In this document: piece by piece, positions 40,172 to 50,892 of the stretch
Numbering within the stretch: position 1 is the first letter of the stretch
Layout: each line of letters starts with the position of its first letter
DNA from: Bradyrhizobium sp. Y36
Lineage (GTDB): Bacteria; Pseudomonadota; Alphaproteobacteria; Rhizobiales; Xanthobacteraceae
DNA: 64,000 bases
Reading direction: 5' to 3'
Assembly (NCBI RefSeq): GCF_002531575.1
Contig: NZ_NWTI01000005.1
Span: 186,001-250,000 of the forward strand
The notes under the pieces: generated by a model
Told to the model about the DNA's origin: nothing
Seen by the model: only the letters and a program-made list of their open reading frames with translations
Databases searched by the model: none
Made by a program: the position numbers and the translations under genes

Positions 40172-40867
40172 CTACAGCGCCATCTGGCGACTGATCTCGG
40201 CCGGATCGAGATTGGCGCGGTCGCAGGTGAACTTCACCGCGCCGCGATCCATCACCGCGAAACTGTCGCCGAGTTCGCAGGCAAAGTCGAGATATTGTTC
40301 GACCAGCACGATGGCGATGTTGCCGAGGTTGCGCAGATAGGAGATGGCGCGGCCGATGTCCTTGATGATCGAGGGCTGGATACCCTCGGTCGGCTCATCG
40401 AGCAGCAGCAGCTTCGGCCGCATCACCAGCGCGCGGCCGATCGCGAGCTGCTGCTGCTGGCCGCCGGAGAGATCGCCGCCGCGCCGGCCGAGCATGGATT
40501 GCAGCACCGGAAACAGCGAGAACACGTCGTCCGGAATGTGCCTGTCCTCGCGCTTCAGCGGACCGAAGCCGGTCTTGAGATTCTCCTCGACCGTCAGCAG
40601 CGGAAAGATCTCGCGCCCCTGCGGCACGAAGCCGATGCCCTTACGCGCCCGCTCATAGGGCTTCAGGCCGGTGATGTCGCTGCCGTCGAGCACGATCGCG
40701 CCCGAGGAGATCGGATATTGCCCGACCATGGCGCGCAAGAGCGAGGTCTTGCCGACGCCGTTGCGGCCGAGCACGCACGTCACCTTGCCGGGCTCTGCGG
40801 CGATGGAGACACCGCGCAGCGCCTGCGCCGCGCCGTAGAACAGGTTGATGTCCTTGACCTCAAGCAT
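40172..40867 (-). CDS. urtE: Urea ABC transporter ATP-binding protein UrtE
   Basis: A 231-residue LivF-type ATPase with Walker A GRNGVGKTSLL (near 34-44), signature LSGGQQQQ, Walker B LLLLDEPTEGIQ and family-specific EGIQPSII. It energises UrtBC. It lies 3 bp after urtD. Confidence 0.95.
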   Translation of the reverse strand: MLEVKDINLFYGAAQALRGVSIAAEPGKVTCVLGRNGVGKTSLLRAMVGQYPISSGAIVLDGSDITGLKPYERARKGIGFVPQGREIFPLLTVEENLKTGFGPLKREDRHIPDDVFSLFPVLQSMLGRRGGDLSGGQQQQLAIGRALVMRPKLLLLDEPTEGIQPSIIKDIGRAISYLRNLGNIAIVLVEQYLDFACELGDSFAVMDRGAVKFTCDRANLDPAEISRQMAL

Positions 40868-40870
40868 GGC

Positions 40871-41632
40871 TCAGCGTCCCAGATAGACTTCGATGACCCG
40901 CTCGTTGGACGAGACCTGGTCGATGGTTCCTTCCGCGAGCACCGTGCCTTCGTGCAGGCAGGTGACCTTGACGCCGAGCTCGCGCACGAACGTCATGTCG
41001 TGCTCGACCACCATGACGGTGTGGGTCTTGTTGATCTCCTTCAGCAGCTCGGCCGTCAGATGCGTCTCGACGTCGGTCATGCCGGCGACGGGCTCGTCGA
41101 CCAGCAGCAGTTTCGGGTCCTGCGCCAGCAGCATGCCGATCTCGAGCCATTGCTTCTGGCCGTGGCTGAGGCTGCCGGCAAGGCGGTTGCGGGCCTCGGT
41201 GAGGCGGATCGTCTCCAGCACCTTGTCGATGCGCTCGGACTCGGCCTTGCTGCCGCGCCAGAACAGCGTGCCGCGAACCGAATGGTCGACATTGAGCGCG
41301 AGCAGCAGATTGTCCTGCACGGTCTGGCTTTCGAACACGGTCGGCTTCTGGAACTTGCGGCCGATGCCGAGCTCGGCAATGCGGGTCTCGTCGAGCCGCG
41401 TCAGATCGGTGACGCCGTCGAACAGCACCGTGCCCTCGTCGGGCTTGGTCTTGCCGGTGATGATGTCCATCATCGTGGTCTTGCCGGCGCCGTTCGGGCC
41501 GATGATAGCGCGCATCTCGCCGGGTTCGAGCGTCAGCGACAGATTGTTGATGGCGTGAAAGCCGTCGAACGAGACGTGCACGCCGTCGAGATAGAGCATC
41601 GCGGAGGTCGCGCGGTTGTCCATGACGTTCAT
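40871..41632 (-). CDS. urtD: Urea ABC transporter ATP-binding protein UrtD
   Basis: A 253-residue LivG-type ATPase: Walker A GPNGAGKTTMM, signature SHGQKQW, Walker B LLLVDEPVAGM and VEHDM. I start it at ATG 41632 (MNVMDNRA), 5 bp after the urtC stop. The frame is open much further upstream through urtC, but this is only a shadow. Confidence 0.95.
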   Translation of the reverse strand: MNVMDNRATSAMLYLDGVHVSFDGFHAINNLSLTLEPGEMRAIIGPNGAGKTTMMDIITGKTKPDEGTVLFDGVTDLTRLDETRIAELGIGRKFQKPTVFESQTVQDNLLLALNVDHSVRGTLFWRGSKAESERIDKVLETIRLTEARNRLAGSLSHGQKQWLEIGMLLAQDPKLLLVDEPVAGMTDVETHLTAELLKEINKTHTVMVVEHDMTFVRELGVKVTCLHEGTVLAEGTIDQVSSNERVIEVYLGR

Positions 41633-41637
41633 GTCCG

Positions 41638-42804
41638 CTACTCCGCCATCTTGGGTTCGGTGACGCCGTCCTCGGCCGCGGCACTCGCCATGGCCGCGGC
41701 GCGCTTCTCCTTCGAGGAGTCCCACCAGGCATTGAAGGTGCCGACGATGCCCTTGGGCAGCAGCAGCGTCACCAGGATGAACAATGCGCCGAGCATGAAC
41801 AGCCAGTACGGCGCCAGCACGCCCGAGGTGAAGAACGTCTTGGCGTAATTGACGACGACGGCGCCGAGCGCAGCACCGACCAGCGTGCCGCGGCCGCCGA
41901 CCGCGACCCAGATCACCGCCTCGATCGAATTGCCCGGCGCGAACTCGGAGGGGTTGATGATGCCGACCTGCGGCACGTAGAGCGCGCCGGCGACGCCGGC
42001 CATGCAGGCCGAGAGCGTGAACACGAACAGCTTGTAGGATTCGACGCGGTAGCCGAGGAAGCGGCTGCGCGATTCCGCATCGCGGATCGCGATCAGCACC
42101 TTGCCGAGCTTGGAAGACACGACCGAGCGACAGATCAGGAAGGCGATGATCAGCGCCAGGCAGCTCAGCGCAAACAGTGCCGCGCGGGTGCCTTCGGCCT
42201 GGACGTTGAAGCCCAGAATGTCCTTGAAGTCGGTCAAGCCGTTGTTGCCGCCGAAGCCGAAATCGTTGCGGAAGAATGCGAGCAGCAGCGCATATGTCAT
42301 CGCCTGCGTGATGATCGACAGGTACACGCCGGTGACGCGGGAGCGGAAGGCGAGCCAGCCGAAGCAGAAGGCGAGCAGGCCGGGCACGACCAGCACCATC
42401 AGCGCGGCAAACCAGAACATGTCGAAACCGTACCAGTACCAGGGCAGCTTCGAATAGTTCAGGAACACCATGAAGTCCGGCAGAACGGGATTGCCGTAGA
42501 CACCGCGGGTGCCGATCTGCCGCATCAGGTACATGCCCATGGCGTAGCCGCCGAGCGCGAAGAAGGCGCCGTGACCGAGCGAGAGAATGCCGCAATAGCC
42601 CCAGATCAGGTCGATCGCGAGCGCCAGGATGGCGTAGCAGACATACTTGCCCCAGAGCGCGACCAGATAGGTCGGCACCTGCAGGAACGAGCCCGCGGGC
42701 AGCAGCAGGTTGGAGAGCGGGATGAGGATGCCGCAGGCCGCGACGACGGCAAGGAAGATCGTCGCGCTGCGGTCCAGCGATCGCGTCAGCATGTGAGGGG
42801 TCAT
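41638..42804 (-). CDS. urtC: Urea ABC transporter permease UrtC
   Basis: A 388-residue LivM-type permease with about ten hydrophobic segments. It carries the family sequence WGYCGILSLGHGAFFALGGYAM near residues 67-88. Forms the membrane channel with UrtB. It overlaps urtB by 4 bp. Confidence 0.94.
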   Translation of the reverse strand: MTPHMLTRSLDRSATIFLAVVAACGILIPLSNLLLPAGSFLQVPTYLVALWGKYVCYAILALAIDLIWGYCGILSLGHGAFFALGGYAMGMYLMRQIGTRGVYGNPVLPDFMVFLNYSKLPWYWYGFDMFWFAALMVLVVPGLLAFCFGWLAFRSRVTGVYLSIITQAMTYALLLAFFRNDFGFGGNNGLTDFKDILGFNVQAEGTRAALFALSCLALIIAFLICRSVVSSKLGKVLIAIRDAESRSRFLGYRVESYKLFVFTLSACMAGVAGALYVPQVGIINPSEFAPGNSIEAVIWVAVGGRGTLVGAALGAVVVNYAKTFFTSGVLAPYWLFMLGALFILVTLLLPKGIVGTFNAWWDSSKEKRAAAMASAAAEDGVTEPKMAE

Positions 42805-44408
42805 GCTTCCACCGCACGGCCCTTGAGCGCGAACAATCCGCGCGGGCGTTTTTGAATGAACAGGATGATGAGAACGAGAATCGCGATCTTGCCGAGCACG
42901 GCGCCCGCAACCGGCTCCAGGAACTTGTTGGCGATGCCGAGCGTGAAGGCGCCGACCAGCGTGCCCCAGAGATTGCCTACGCCGCCGAACACCACGACCA
43001 TGAAACTGTCGATGATGTAGCTCTGGCCGAGATTGGGGCTGACATTGTCGATCTGCGACAGCGCCACTCCGGCGATGCCGGCAATGCCCGAGCCGAGGCC
43101 GAAGGTCAGTGCGTCGACGCGCGAAGTGGCGATGCCCATCGACGCCGCCATGCGGCGGTTCTGCGTCACCGCGCGCATCTCGAGACCGAGCGCGGTGTAG
43201 CGCAGCATCGCGAGCAGGATCGCGAACACCGCGAGCGTGAAGACGAGAATCCAGAGCCGGTTATAGGTGATGGTGATCTGGCCGAGCTCGAACGCGCCGC
43301 TCATCCAGGAGGGATTGCCGACTTCGCGGTTGGTCGGGCCGAACATGGTGCGCACCGCCTGCTGCAGCACCAGCGACAGACCCCAGGTCGCCAGCAGCGT
43401 CTCCAGCGGACGGCCGTAGAGGAAGCGGATGATGCTGCGCTCGATCAGGACGCCGATGGCGCCGGCGACGAGGAAGGCGAGCGGCACGGCGATCAGCAGC
43501 GAATAGTCGAACAGGGCGGGATAGCGCGTGCGGATCACCTCCTGCACCACGAAGGTGGTGTAGGCCCCGATCATCACCATCTCGCCGTGGGCCATGTTGA
43601 TGACGCCCATCACGCCGAAGGTGATGGCGAGCCCGATCGCGGCGAGCAGCAGCACCGAGCCGAGCGAGAGGCCGTACCAGGCATTCTGCACGCCGGACCA
43701 GACGGCGAGCGAGGACTGGATCGAGCTGATGGCACTGGCCGCCGCCTTGGTCACCGAGGCCGGCTGATCGCCCATGCCGGTGAGCAGCGCCAGCGCTTCC
43801 TGGTCGCCGCGCGCCTTGAGGGTCGCGACCGCCTCGAGCTTCTCGACCTCGGTGGCGTCGGACTTGAACAGCAGGATGGCGGCGCGGGCGTCGCCGAGCG
43901 CAGCCTTGACGGACCTGTTGGTCTCCTTGGCGAGCGCAGCATCGACGGCCTCGAGCGCGGTCTCTTCATGCGACTTGAACACGGACTGCGCGGCTTGCAG
44001 GCGCGTTCCGACATCCGGCGATTGCAGCGTCAGGCTGCCGATTGCGGCATCGACGCTGCGGCGCAGGCGGTTGTTGAGGCGGACCGCGCTCGCGCTGTCG
44101 GGGACGCTGGCGACCGCCTCGCCGGTCGCGGCATCGATCGACTTGCCGTCGGTGCCGGTGACGTAGACCTTCTTGCTGTCGGGGTCGGCCATGAGGCGGC
44201 CGTCCTGAAGTGCGCTGATGATGGGAAAGGCCAGCTTGTTGCCGCTGCTCGCGACCACACCGATCGCCTCTTCCGTGTCGGAGAAATCGTCATTGGCGAA
44301 TTTGGCGACCCCGTCCTCGAACGGACCGGCGAAGGCCGGCAGCGCGAACGCGATCAGCAGTAAAGTGAGCGCAAGCGCACAGAGGCGCGCAGACAAATGG
44401 ACTGGCAC
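42801..44408 (-). CDS. urtB: Urea ABC transporter permease UrtB
   Basis: A 535-residue LivH-type permease. A signal peptide and an extracytoplasmic helical-repeat region (about residues 20-230) come first. The membrane half follows, with FGVMGVINMAHGEMVMIGAY near 270 and GGVGNLWGTLVGA near 500. This N-terminal extension is usual in proteobacterial UrtB. I use the GTG at 44408 (VPVHLSARLCA); the frame runs open to 44474, but those residues are Arg-rich and precede the signal peptide. Confidence 0.92.
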   Translation of the reverse strand: MPVHLSARLCALALTLLLIAFALPAFAGPFEDGVAKFANDDFSDTEEAIGVVASSGNKLAFPIISALQDGRLMADPDSKKVYVTGTDGKSIDAATGEAVASVPDSASAVRLNNRLRRSVDAAIGSLTLQSPDVGTRLQAAQSVFKSHEETALEAVDAALAKETNRSVKAALGDARAAILLFKSDATEVEKLEAVATLKARGDQEALALLTGMGDQPASVTKAAASAISSIQSSLAVWSGVQNAWYGLSLGSVLLLAAIGLAITFGVMGVINMAHGEMVMIGAYTTFVVQEVIRTRYPALFDYSLLIAVPLAFLVAGAIGVLIERSIIRFLYGRPLETLLATWGLSLVLQQAVRTMFGPTNREVGNPSWMSGAFELGQITITYNRLWILVFTLAVFAILLAMLRYTALGLEMRAVTQNRRMAASMGIATSRVDALTFGLGSGIAGIAGVALSQIDNVSPNLGQSYIIDSFMVVVFGGVGNLWGTLVGAFTLGIANKFLEPVAGAVLGKIAILVLIILFIQKRPRGLFALKGRAVEA

Positions 44409-44492
44409 TGTGAAAGACCCCGGCAGAAATGGCTGGAGAAGGCGGCGGGATCGCCGCCTTCTCCGATCGCGCAATGGAGCGTCAGATCCGGA

Positions 44493-45821
44493 TCAGGAGC
44501 CGGAACCGAGGCACTTGTTGGTCTTGGTGTTGAAGTTGCCACACTTCTTGCCGACCCAGTCGCCGATCAGGTCCTTGGAGCCGTCGAGCTCCTTCGACCA
44601 GGCATCGCCCGCGACGAGGCCGGGGGTCTTCCAGACCACGTCGAACTGGCCGTTGCCCTTGATCTCGCCGATGAACACCGGCTTGGTGATGTGGTGGTTC
44701 GGCAGCATCTTCGACACGCCACCGGTCAGGTTCGGCGCCTCGATGCCGGGAAGCGCGTCGATCACCTTGTCCGCATCGGTCGACTTCACCTTCTCGACCG
44801 CCTTCACCCACATGTTGAAGCCGATCACGTGCGCTTCCATCGGGTCGTTGGTCACACGCTTCGGATTCTTGGTGTAGGCCTGCCAGTCCTTGATGAACTT
44901 CTCGTTCGATCCGTCCTTGGTCTTGATCGACTCGAAGTAGTTCCAGGCGGCGAGATGACCGACCAGCGGCTTGGTGTCGATACCGGCGAGCTCTTCTTCG
45001 CCGACCGAGAACGCCACCACCGGGATGTCCTTCGCCTTGATGCCCTGGTTGCCGAGCTCCTTGTAGAAGGGAACGTTGGCGTCGCCGTTGATGGTCGAGA
45101 CCACCGCGGTCTTCTTGCCGGCCGAGCCGAACTTCTTGATGTCGGCCACGATCGTCTGCCAGTCGGAGTGACCGAACGGCGTGTAGTTGATCATGATGTC
45201 TTCCTGGGCGACACCCTTGGACTTCAGATAGGCTTCCAGGATCTTGTTGGTGGTGCGCGGATAGACGTAGTCGGTGCCGGCGAGCACCCAGCGCTTCACC
45301 TTCTCTTCCTTCATCAGATAGTCGACGGCGGGGATCGCCTGCTGGTTCGGCGCAGCACCCGTGTAGAACACGTTACGCTCGCTTTCCTCACCCTCGTACT
45401 GCACGGGGTAGAACAGGATGCTGTTCAGCTCCTTGAACACCGGCAGCACGGACTTGCGCGACACCGAGGTCCAGCAGCCGAACACGACCGAGACCTTGTC
45501 CTTGGTGATCAGTTCGCGCGCCTTCTCGGCGAACAGCGGCCAGTTCGAGGCGGGATCAACGACGACGGCTTCGAGCTTCTTGCCGTTCACGCCGCCCTTC
45601 TTGTTCTGCTCGTCGATCAGGAAGAGGATGGTGTCCTTCAGCGTGGTTTCGCTGATGGCCATGGTGCCGGAGAGGGAGTGCAGCACGCCGACCTTGATGG
45701 TGTCATCGGCGGCCTTCGCGCCGGTCAATGAAGCCAGACCGAGCATCAATCCGGCGGTCGCGGCGAGCACGCCGCGGCGGCTAAATGATGCCGCTATATC
45801 GTGAGTAGATTTGCTAAGCAT
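44493..45821 (-). CDS. urtA: Urea-binding protein UrtA
   Basis: A 442-residue periplasmic binding protein of the amide/urea type (ILFYPVQYEGEESERNVFYTG signature region). It has a twin-arginine-like signal (SFSRRGVLAATAGL, residues 12-25) cleaved after GAKA near 37. It captures urea for UrtBCDE. It is first in the locus; nitrogen control is likely for such operons, but I could not find a clear sigma-54 or NtrC site upstream. Confidence 0.95.
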   Translation of the reverse strand: MLSKSTHDIAASFSRRGVLAATAGLMLGLASLTGAKAADDTIKVGVLHSLSGTMAISETTLKDTILFLIDEQNKKGGVNGKKLEAVVVDPASNWPLFAEKARELITKDKVSVVFGCWTSVSRKSVLPVFKELNSILFYPVQYEGEESERNVFYTGAAPNQQAIPAVDYLMKEEKVKRWVLAGTDYVYPRTTNKILEAYLKSKGVAQEDIMINYTPFGHSDWQTIVADIKKFGSAGKKTAVVSTINGDANVPFYKELGNQGIKAKDIPVVAFSVGEEELAGIDTKPLVGHLAAWNYFESIKTKDGSNEKFIKDWQAYTKNPKRVTNDPMEAHVIGFNMWVKAVEKVKSTDADKVIDALPGIEAPNLTGGVSKMLPNHHITKPVFIGEIKGNGQFDVVWKTPGLVAGDAWSKELDGSKDLIGDWVGKKCGNFNTKTNKCLGSGS

Positions 45822-46324
45822 GAGTGTCTCATCTCCCTGACGCAGACGTTAAAACGCTGCGAAACGGCCCCACGGCCGCCTGCGATTAACGGATTCGCAA
45901 GAACCATGCCATGGACTGAGCACCCACCAACTAATTGGTTTTGTTGGAAAAATCGTCCGAAAACAAAGTCTCGCAATATTCGCGCAGCCTAAATCCCAGG
46001 CAATTCAAATGTATGCCAAAGGGGCAGGCGGTCTATTTTTTGAGCAAATTGCCTGTTCTGGCTAAATTTCCGGCATAACTATTTCTGCACCGCAATCGCC
46101 ATTTAGGGCCGAGCTGCCTTGAAAGCGCCCCCGCAATGTTCCATATGAGCAGCCGAGACCTCTTGCGAATCAAGGGGTCGTTGCGAGCCGCGTGTTCTTA
46201 AGCCCCTACGGGCCTCTGGCTTGCCCCACATCTCCCAAGCCATCCGACACCCCAAACACGCAGGTGTCTTCTCGACACCCTTTTGCGCGCGCCGCGCCAA
46301 ATGCGCCGGGCGCTCGCTTTTGAC
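45822..46324. other. Divergent intergenic region urtA / rhlE
   Basis: These 503 bases separate the urea locus from the helicase gene. The stretch 45900-46090 is notably A+T-rich and is the likely urtA promoter region, but matches to TGGC-N8-TTGC or TGCACC-N5-GGTGCA were not exact. The stretch 46100-46324 is a long leader to the helicase gene with several small hairpins. No gene is seen. Confidence 0.45.
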
Positions 46325-47932
<1,608 letters not shown>

Positions 47933-47956
47933 CAGTCCACGACTGGAGACCCCCAT

Positions 47957-48244
47957 ATGGCTAAGGAAGAGCTGATCCAGTTCGAAGGACTGGTCACCGA
48001 AATCCTCCCCGACGCCCGCTACCGCGTGCAGCTCGACGCCGGACACGAGATCGTCGCCTATACCGCCGGCAAGATGAAGAAGAACCGCATCAAGACGCTC
48101 GCGGGCGACCGCGTGACGGTGGAGATGTCGCCCTATGACCTCGAGAAGGGCCGGCTGATTTTCCGTCACAAGGACGAACGTCCCAGCGGCGTGGGCGGAC
48201 CGCCGCGTCCCGGTCAGCGCGGCGGCCAGTTCCGTCGCCGCTAA
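47957..48244 (+). CDS. infA: Translation initiation factor IF-1 (extended paralogue)
   Basis: A 95-residue S1/OB-fold protein. The first ~72 residues match IF-1 ([20 protein letters not shown] start; [30 protein letters not shown]). They are followed by a basic tail, [21 protein letters not shown], longer than the usual 72-residue IF-1. It is 24 bp after rhlE, so probably cotranscribed. In this group a second infA copy beside a helicase is a recurring arrangement, but whether another infA exists is outside the window. Confidence 0.92.
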   Translation: MAKEELIQFEGLVTEILPDARYRVQLDAGHEIVAYTAGKMKKNRIKTLAGDRVTVEMSPYDLEKGRLIFRHKDERPSGVGGPPRPGQRGGQFRRR

Positions 48245-48291
48245 CCCATCGCCGGCGCGCAGGCCTCCGTTGGAATTCCGATCTGTATGCG

Positions 48292-48318
48292 GATCCGCCG
48301 TGGACGTCACGGCGGATC
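48292..48318. terminator. Hairpin after infA
   Basis: Perfect 10-bp arms GATCCGCCGT (48292-48301) and ACGGCGGATC (48309-48318) with a 7-base loop. There is no T run on the plus strand (AAAAATT follows), so it may be a processing hairpin or part of the csp leader rather than a classical terminator. Confidence 0.4.
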
Positions 48319-48512
48319 AAAAATTCGTGCGCGCCCCGATTGTTTTGAGGCCGCAATTCCGATAAAAGGAAATTATCGATTTTCGGCCGGACGACATTAG
48401 CATCCACCGGTACAGCCGGTTCAGACACGCTGACGACCCTTCCAAAAATTCGATCCAACCGGCCCGCGCGAGCGGGCTCTGACATAGTGTTATCTGAGAA
48501 GGGACTACCCCC

Positions 48513-48725
48513 GTGAGCATGGGAACCGTGAAGTGGTTTAACGCGACCAAAGGCTTCGGCTTCATTCAGCCCGACGACGGCGGCCAGGACGTGTTCGTCC
48601 ACATCAGCGCCGTGGAGCGTGCTGGCCTCGGCACGCTGCGTGAAGGTCAGAAGATCTCCTACGAGGTCGTGGCCGACCGCCGCTCCGGCAAGTCGGCAGC
48701 GGACAACCTCCGCGCCGCAGGCTGA
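48513..48725 (+). CDS. Cold-shock protein (CspA family)
   Basis: A 70-residue CSD protein with both RNA-binding motifs, KGFGFIQ (residues 13-19) and DVFVHIS (26-32). It melts RNA structure and can act as an antiterminator. I prefer GTG 48513, with AAGGGA eight bases before it, over ATG 48519. A leader of nearly 270 bases without a gene precedes it, which would fit a structured, temperature-sensitive 5' UTR as in other csp genes (inference). It ends at a strong terminator. Confidence 0.93.
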   Translation: MSMGTVKWFNATKGFGFIQPDDGGQDVFVHISAVERAGLGTLREGQKISYEVVADRRSGKSAADNLRAAG

Positions 48726-48767
48726 ACCCGTCGGGCCCCTGGCCCGATCGGCTCGCGAGAAAACAAG

Positions 48768-48796
48768 AAGGCCGTGCGCAACGCACGGCCTTTTTT
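48768..48796 (+). terminator. Rho-independent terminator of csp gene
   Basis: An 11-bp stem AAGGCCGTGCG / CGCACGGCCTT with a CAA loop, followed by a T run (TTTTTT), 42 bp after the csp stop. Confidence 0.9.
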
Positions 48797-48815
48797 CATG
48801 TCCCGCGCAAGGCTG

Positions 48816-49454
48816 TCAGCACGAGGACGGCACGCCGTTGTAGGGAACGCAGGCGACCTGACGCGGCCGCGTGTAGGACAGATCGCTCAACTGGATGCTC
48901 GACTTCAACACGTAGCCCACGGTCGGCTTGTAGGTGTAGCTGGCCTCGCTGAGGATCAGGTAGGTCGACGGAACGAGCAGGGTCGAGGGAATCTCGCTGG
49001 TCACCTTGTCGCCGGCCTTGCGCCCCGAGGTCGCCAGCGTGGCCTGCGTGGCGCCGCTCGCAATGGTGCCGGCCTTGCTCCACTTCACCGTGGCGATGCT
49101 GTCGGCATCGATATAGATCTCGGTGATCGCGCCTTTCACGAGAGACGCGTCGTACGGCATGATGATCGAGATACTTGCCGTAAACGAATTCTGCATGTCG
49201 GCATCGGCAAGCGTCGTCGACTGCGACGTCAGGTCGGACAGCGTCCGCGCAATCAGCGTGACCTTGCGATCGATCGCAATGGCCGACGAGAATTCGACCG
49301 TGCCGAAGAACATCACCAGCATCAGCGGGACGATGACCGCGAATTCGGTCGCCGCGAGCGCGCGCTTGTCGGCGAGGAAGTCGCGCACCGCGTCGCGGGC
49401 ATTCCTCGGGAAATTCGCAATGGCCTGCATTGGCGTGCCCGGATTTATCCGCAT
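48816..49454 (-). CDS. TadE/TadF-like pseudopilin (second)
   Basis: A 212-residue protein. A basic N-terminus is followed by the prepilin-like segment ALAATEFAVIVPLMLVMFFGTVEF near residues 27-50, with Glu at the +5-type position of TadE pseudopilins, then a secreted C-terminal domain with a terminal Cys pair (CVPYNGVPSSC). It probably initiates or modulates Flp pilus assembly. The ATG at 49454 overlaps the upstream TadE stop by 3 bp, so the two are cotranslated. Confidence 0.85.
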   Translation of the reverse strand: MRINPGTPMQAIANFPRNARDAVRDFLADKRALAATEFAVIVPLMLVMFFGTVEFSSAIAIDRKVTLIARTLSDLTSQSTTLADADMQNSFTASISIIMPYDASLVKGAITEIYIDADSIATVKWSKAGTIASGATQATLATSGRKAGDKVTSEIPSTLLVPSTYLILSEASYTYKPTVGYVLKSSIQLSDLSYTRPRQVACVPYNGVPSSC

Positions 49455-50035
49455 CAGAAGGGTTCGTTCTTGAAGGCCGCGGTCGCCACCAGCAGCCGCT
49501 TGCTGCTGCAGCCGATGTTGTAGCCGAGGCCGGTGACGAAGAGCGGCCACTGATAGAACATCCGCACCACGACGACCTGGCTGGCGCTGCCGGGATTGTA
49601 TTGCACGCCGGCGGGGTTGAAGCTGCAGGCATCGCCGTAATTGGGAAGGCTCAGCGCCGTGAAGGAGGTGGTGCTCACCACGTCGACGTAAAGCTTGCTG
49701 CAATCGAACAGCGCCGGGATCTGGGTGCAGACATAGGCCTTGAACGTCGTCTGGTCGCACGCCGAGACCACGTTGGGCGTCGTCTGGCAGGCCGCCACCG
49801 AGCCGCCTTGCGCCTGCGCCTGGCCGGTCAGAATGGCGCGCGCGGAAGTCTGCGTGACGGTTTCGAGCACCTGGCCGGCGAAGAACACCATTGCCGTCTC
49901 GATGATGGCGAACAGCAGCCCGAAGAAGATCGGAGCGACCAGCGCGAATTCGACCGCCGCGGAGCCGCGGCGGCTGCCACGAAACCGGCATAGCGCTTTG
50001 CGGAGCGTGAACCTGGTCGGTGGAGGCGATGGCAT
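49454..50035 (-). CDS. TadE-like pseudopilin (first)
   Basis: A 193-residue protein with an Arg-rich N-terminus, the TadE segment GSAAVEFALVAPIFFGLLFAIIE at about 24-46 and a Cys-containing extracytoplasmic domain (eight or so Cys by eye). Such pseudopilins are processed by the CpaA prepilin peptidase and are needed for Flp pilus biogenesis. A perfect CtrA-type box lies about 100 bp upstream. It leads a two-gene operon. Confidence 0.88.
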   Translation of the reverse strand: MPSPPPTRFTLRKALCRFRGSRRGSAAVEFALVAPIFFGLLFAIIETAMVFFAGQVLETVTQTSARAILTGQAQAQGGSVAACQTTPNVVSACDQTTFKAYVCTQIPALFDCSKLYVDVVSTTSFTALSLPNYGDACSFNPAGVQYNPGSASQVVVVRMFYQWPLFVTGLGYNIGCSSKRLLVATAAFKNEPF

Positions 50036-50133
50036 CGCGTCAAATTCCTGAGGCAGCGGCGATTATCTGCGATCAATAGCTAAAACTGATTGTTTAAGTG
50101 TTGCAGGCGATTCACGCTCCCCTAACGGCGCCG

Positions 50134-50148
50134 TTAAGGATGCGTTAA
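50134..50148. promoter_or_regulatory. CtrA-type box upstream of tadE pair
   Basis: TTAAGGATGCGTTAA matches the CtrA consensus TTAA-N7-TTAA exactly. It lies about 100 bp upstream of the minus-strand tadE start (50035). A palindrome TAACGGCGCCGTTA (50123-50136) overlaps it. Confidence 0.7.
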
Positions 50149-50237
50149 CCGCACACGGCAGCGGGAGAAGACGACGCGCAGAGAGACGCCGCCCTGACGC
50201 GGAAGCGCCAGGGCGTGTTCAGACGCAGTCGATCCGG

Positions 50238-50735
50238 TCAGTTGGTCTTGGCGCCCGCGCCGGCGTTGCCGCTGGCACTGTTGCTCAGCGAACCGGCCTG
50301 GCTCATCGTGTTGTTGAAGTAGGCGTCGCTGTCGCCGAGCGTCACCCGACGCTGGCAAAGCGGCACGCAGCTGTAGGACTCGCGCTCGACCCCGCGATAG
50401 ACCGTAACGAGCCGGTCGCTTGGACCTTCGACCTGGATCTGGCGGTCGACCAGGATCTCGCCGGCCCGGTCCAGCGCGATGAAATTGGTGGCCCCGTAGC
50501 CCTTGCCGGTCACGACGATCATGCCGCCGGGCTGGAGCGTGACGTCGGCGATCAGGGGATTGCCGACCACGATGGTCGCCACCTTGCCGGGCAGTCGCAC
50601 CAGCTTGGCCTGGTCGACGCTGACGGCGATGGTATCGACTACGGGTTCGGCCAGGCCGGCCGCCGGCGATGCAAGCACAGCGGCGGCAACCAGAAGACAG
50701 ACGCGCGCCTGACGGCGCAGCAGCTCTTTACGCAT
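50238..50735 (-). CDS. Stand-alone pilus-assembly N-domain protein (CpaC N-terminal-like)
   Basis: A 165-residue exported protein with a signal peptide (about 1-29). It carries one domain that matches the N-terminal region of the CpaC secretin (VDTIAVSVDQAKLVRLPG... NPLIADV... GATNFIALDRAG). The secretin pore domain is missing and the C-terminus is Ser/Asn/Gly-rich. It probably works in the periplasm with CpaC in Flp pilus assembly. A CTAA-N7-TTAA box precedes it. Confidence 0.8.
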   Translation of the reverse strand: MRKELLRRQARVCLLVAAAVLASPAAGLAEPVVDTIAVSVDQAKLVRLPGKVATIVVGNPLIADVTLQPGGMIVVTGKGYGATNFIALDRAGEILVDRQIQVEGPSDRLVTVYRGVERESYSCVPLCQRRVTLGDSDAYFNNTMSQAGSLSNSASGNAGAGAKTN

Positions 50736-50805
50736 ACTCTTACCCCCGGGACGTCACAAACCGGCAGAAGCGAACAGATGACAGCGGAGCCGGTGCCCGA
50801 CCCGG

Positions 50806-50820
50806 CTAACCTGCCTTTAA
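50806..50820. promoter_or_regulatory. CtrA-type box upstream of the CpaC-N-like gene
   Basis: CTAACCTGCCTTTAA fits TTAA-N7-TTAA at 7 of 8 fixed positions, about 71-85 bp upstream of the minus-strand start at 50735. Confidence 0.55.
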
Positions 50821-50892
50821 TTCATGAACGTTCCGCAAATTCGCCGGCGATTGTTTGAAGGGACTGGACATTTGCGTCCCCGAATTTCCGCC

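Noticed and set aside
40871..42910. 679-codon open frame extending urtD upstream
   Set aside because: The upstream part runs through urtC in another frame and is Arg/Ala-rich; the UrtD start is at 41632.
45822..46090. Sigma-54 / NtrC sites upstream of urtA
   Set aside because: Candidates such as TGGCATACATTTGAATTGC have the wrong spacing between the GG and GC elements, so no site is claimed.
48816..49991. 391-codon open frame suggesting a TadE fusion
   Set aside because: The part above 49454 is a shadow of the first TadE gene; two separate genes overlap by 3 bp.
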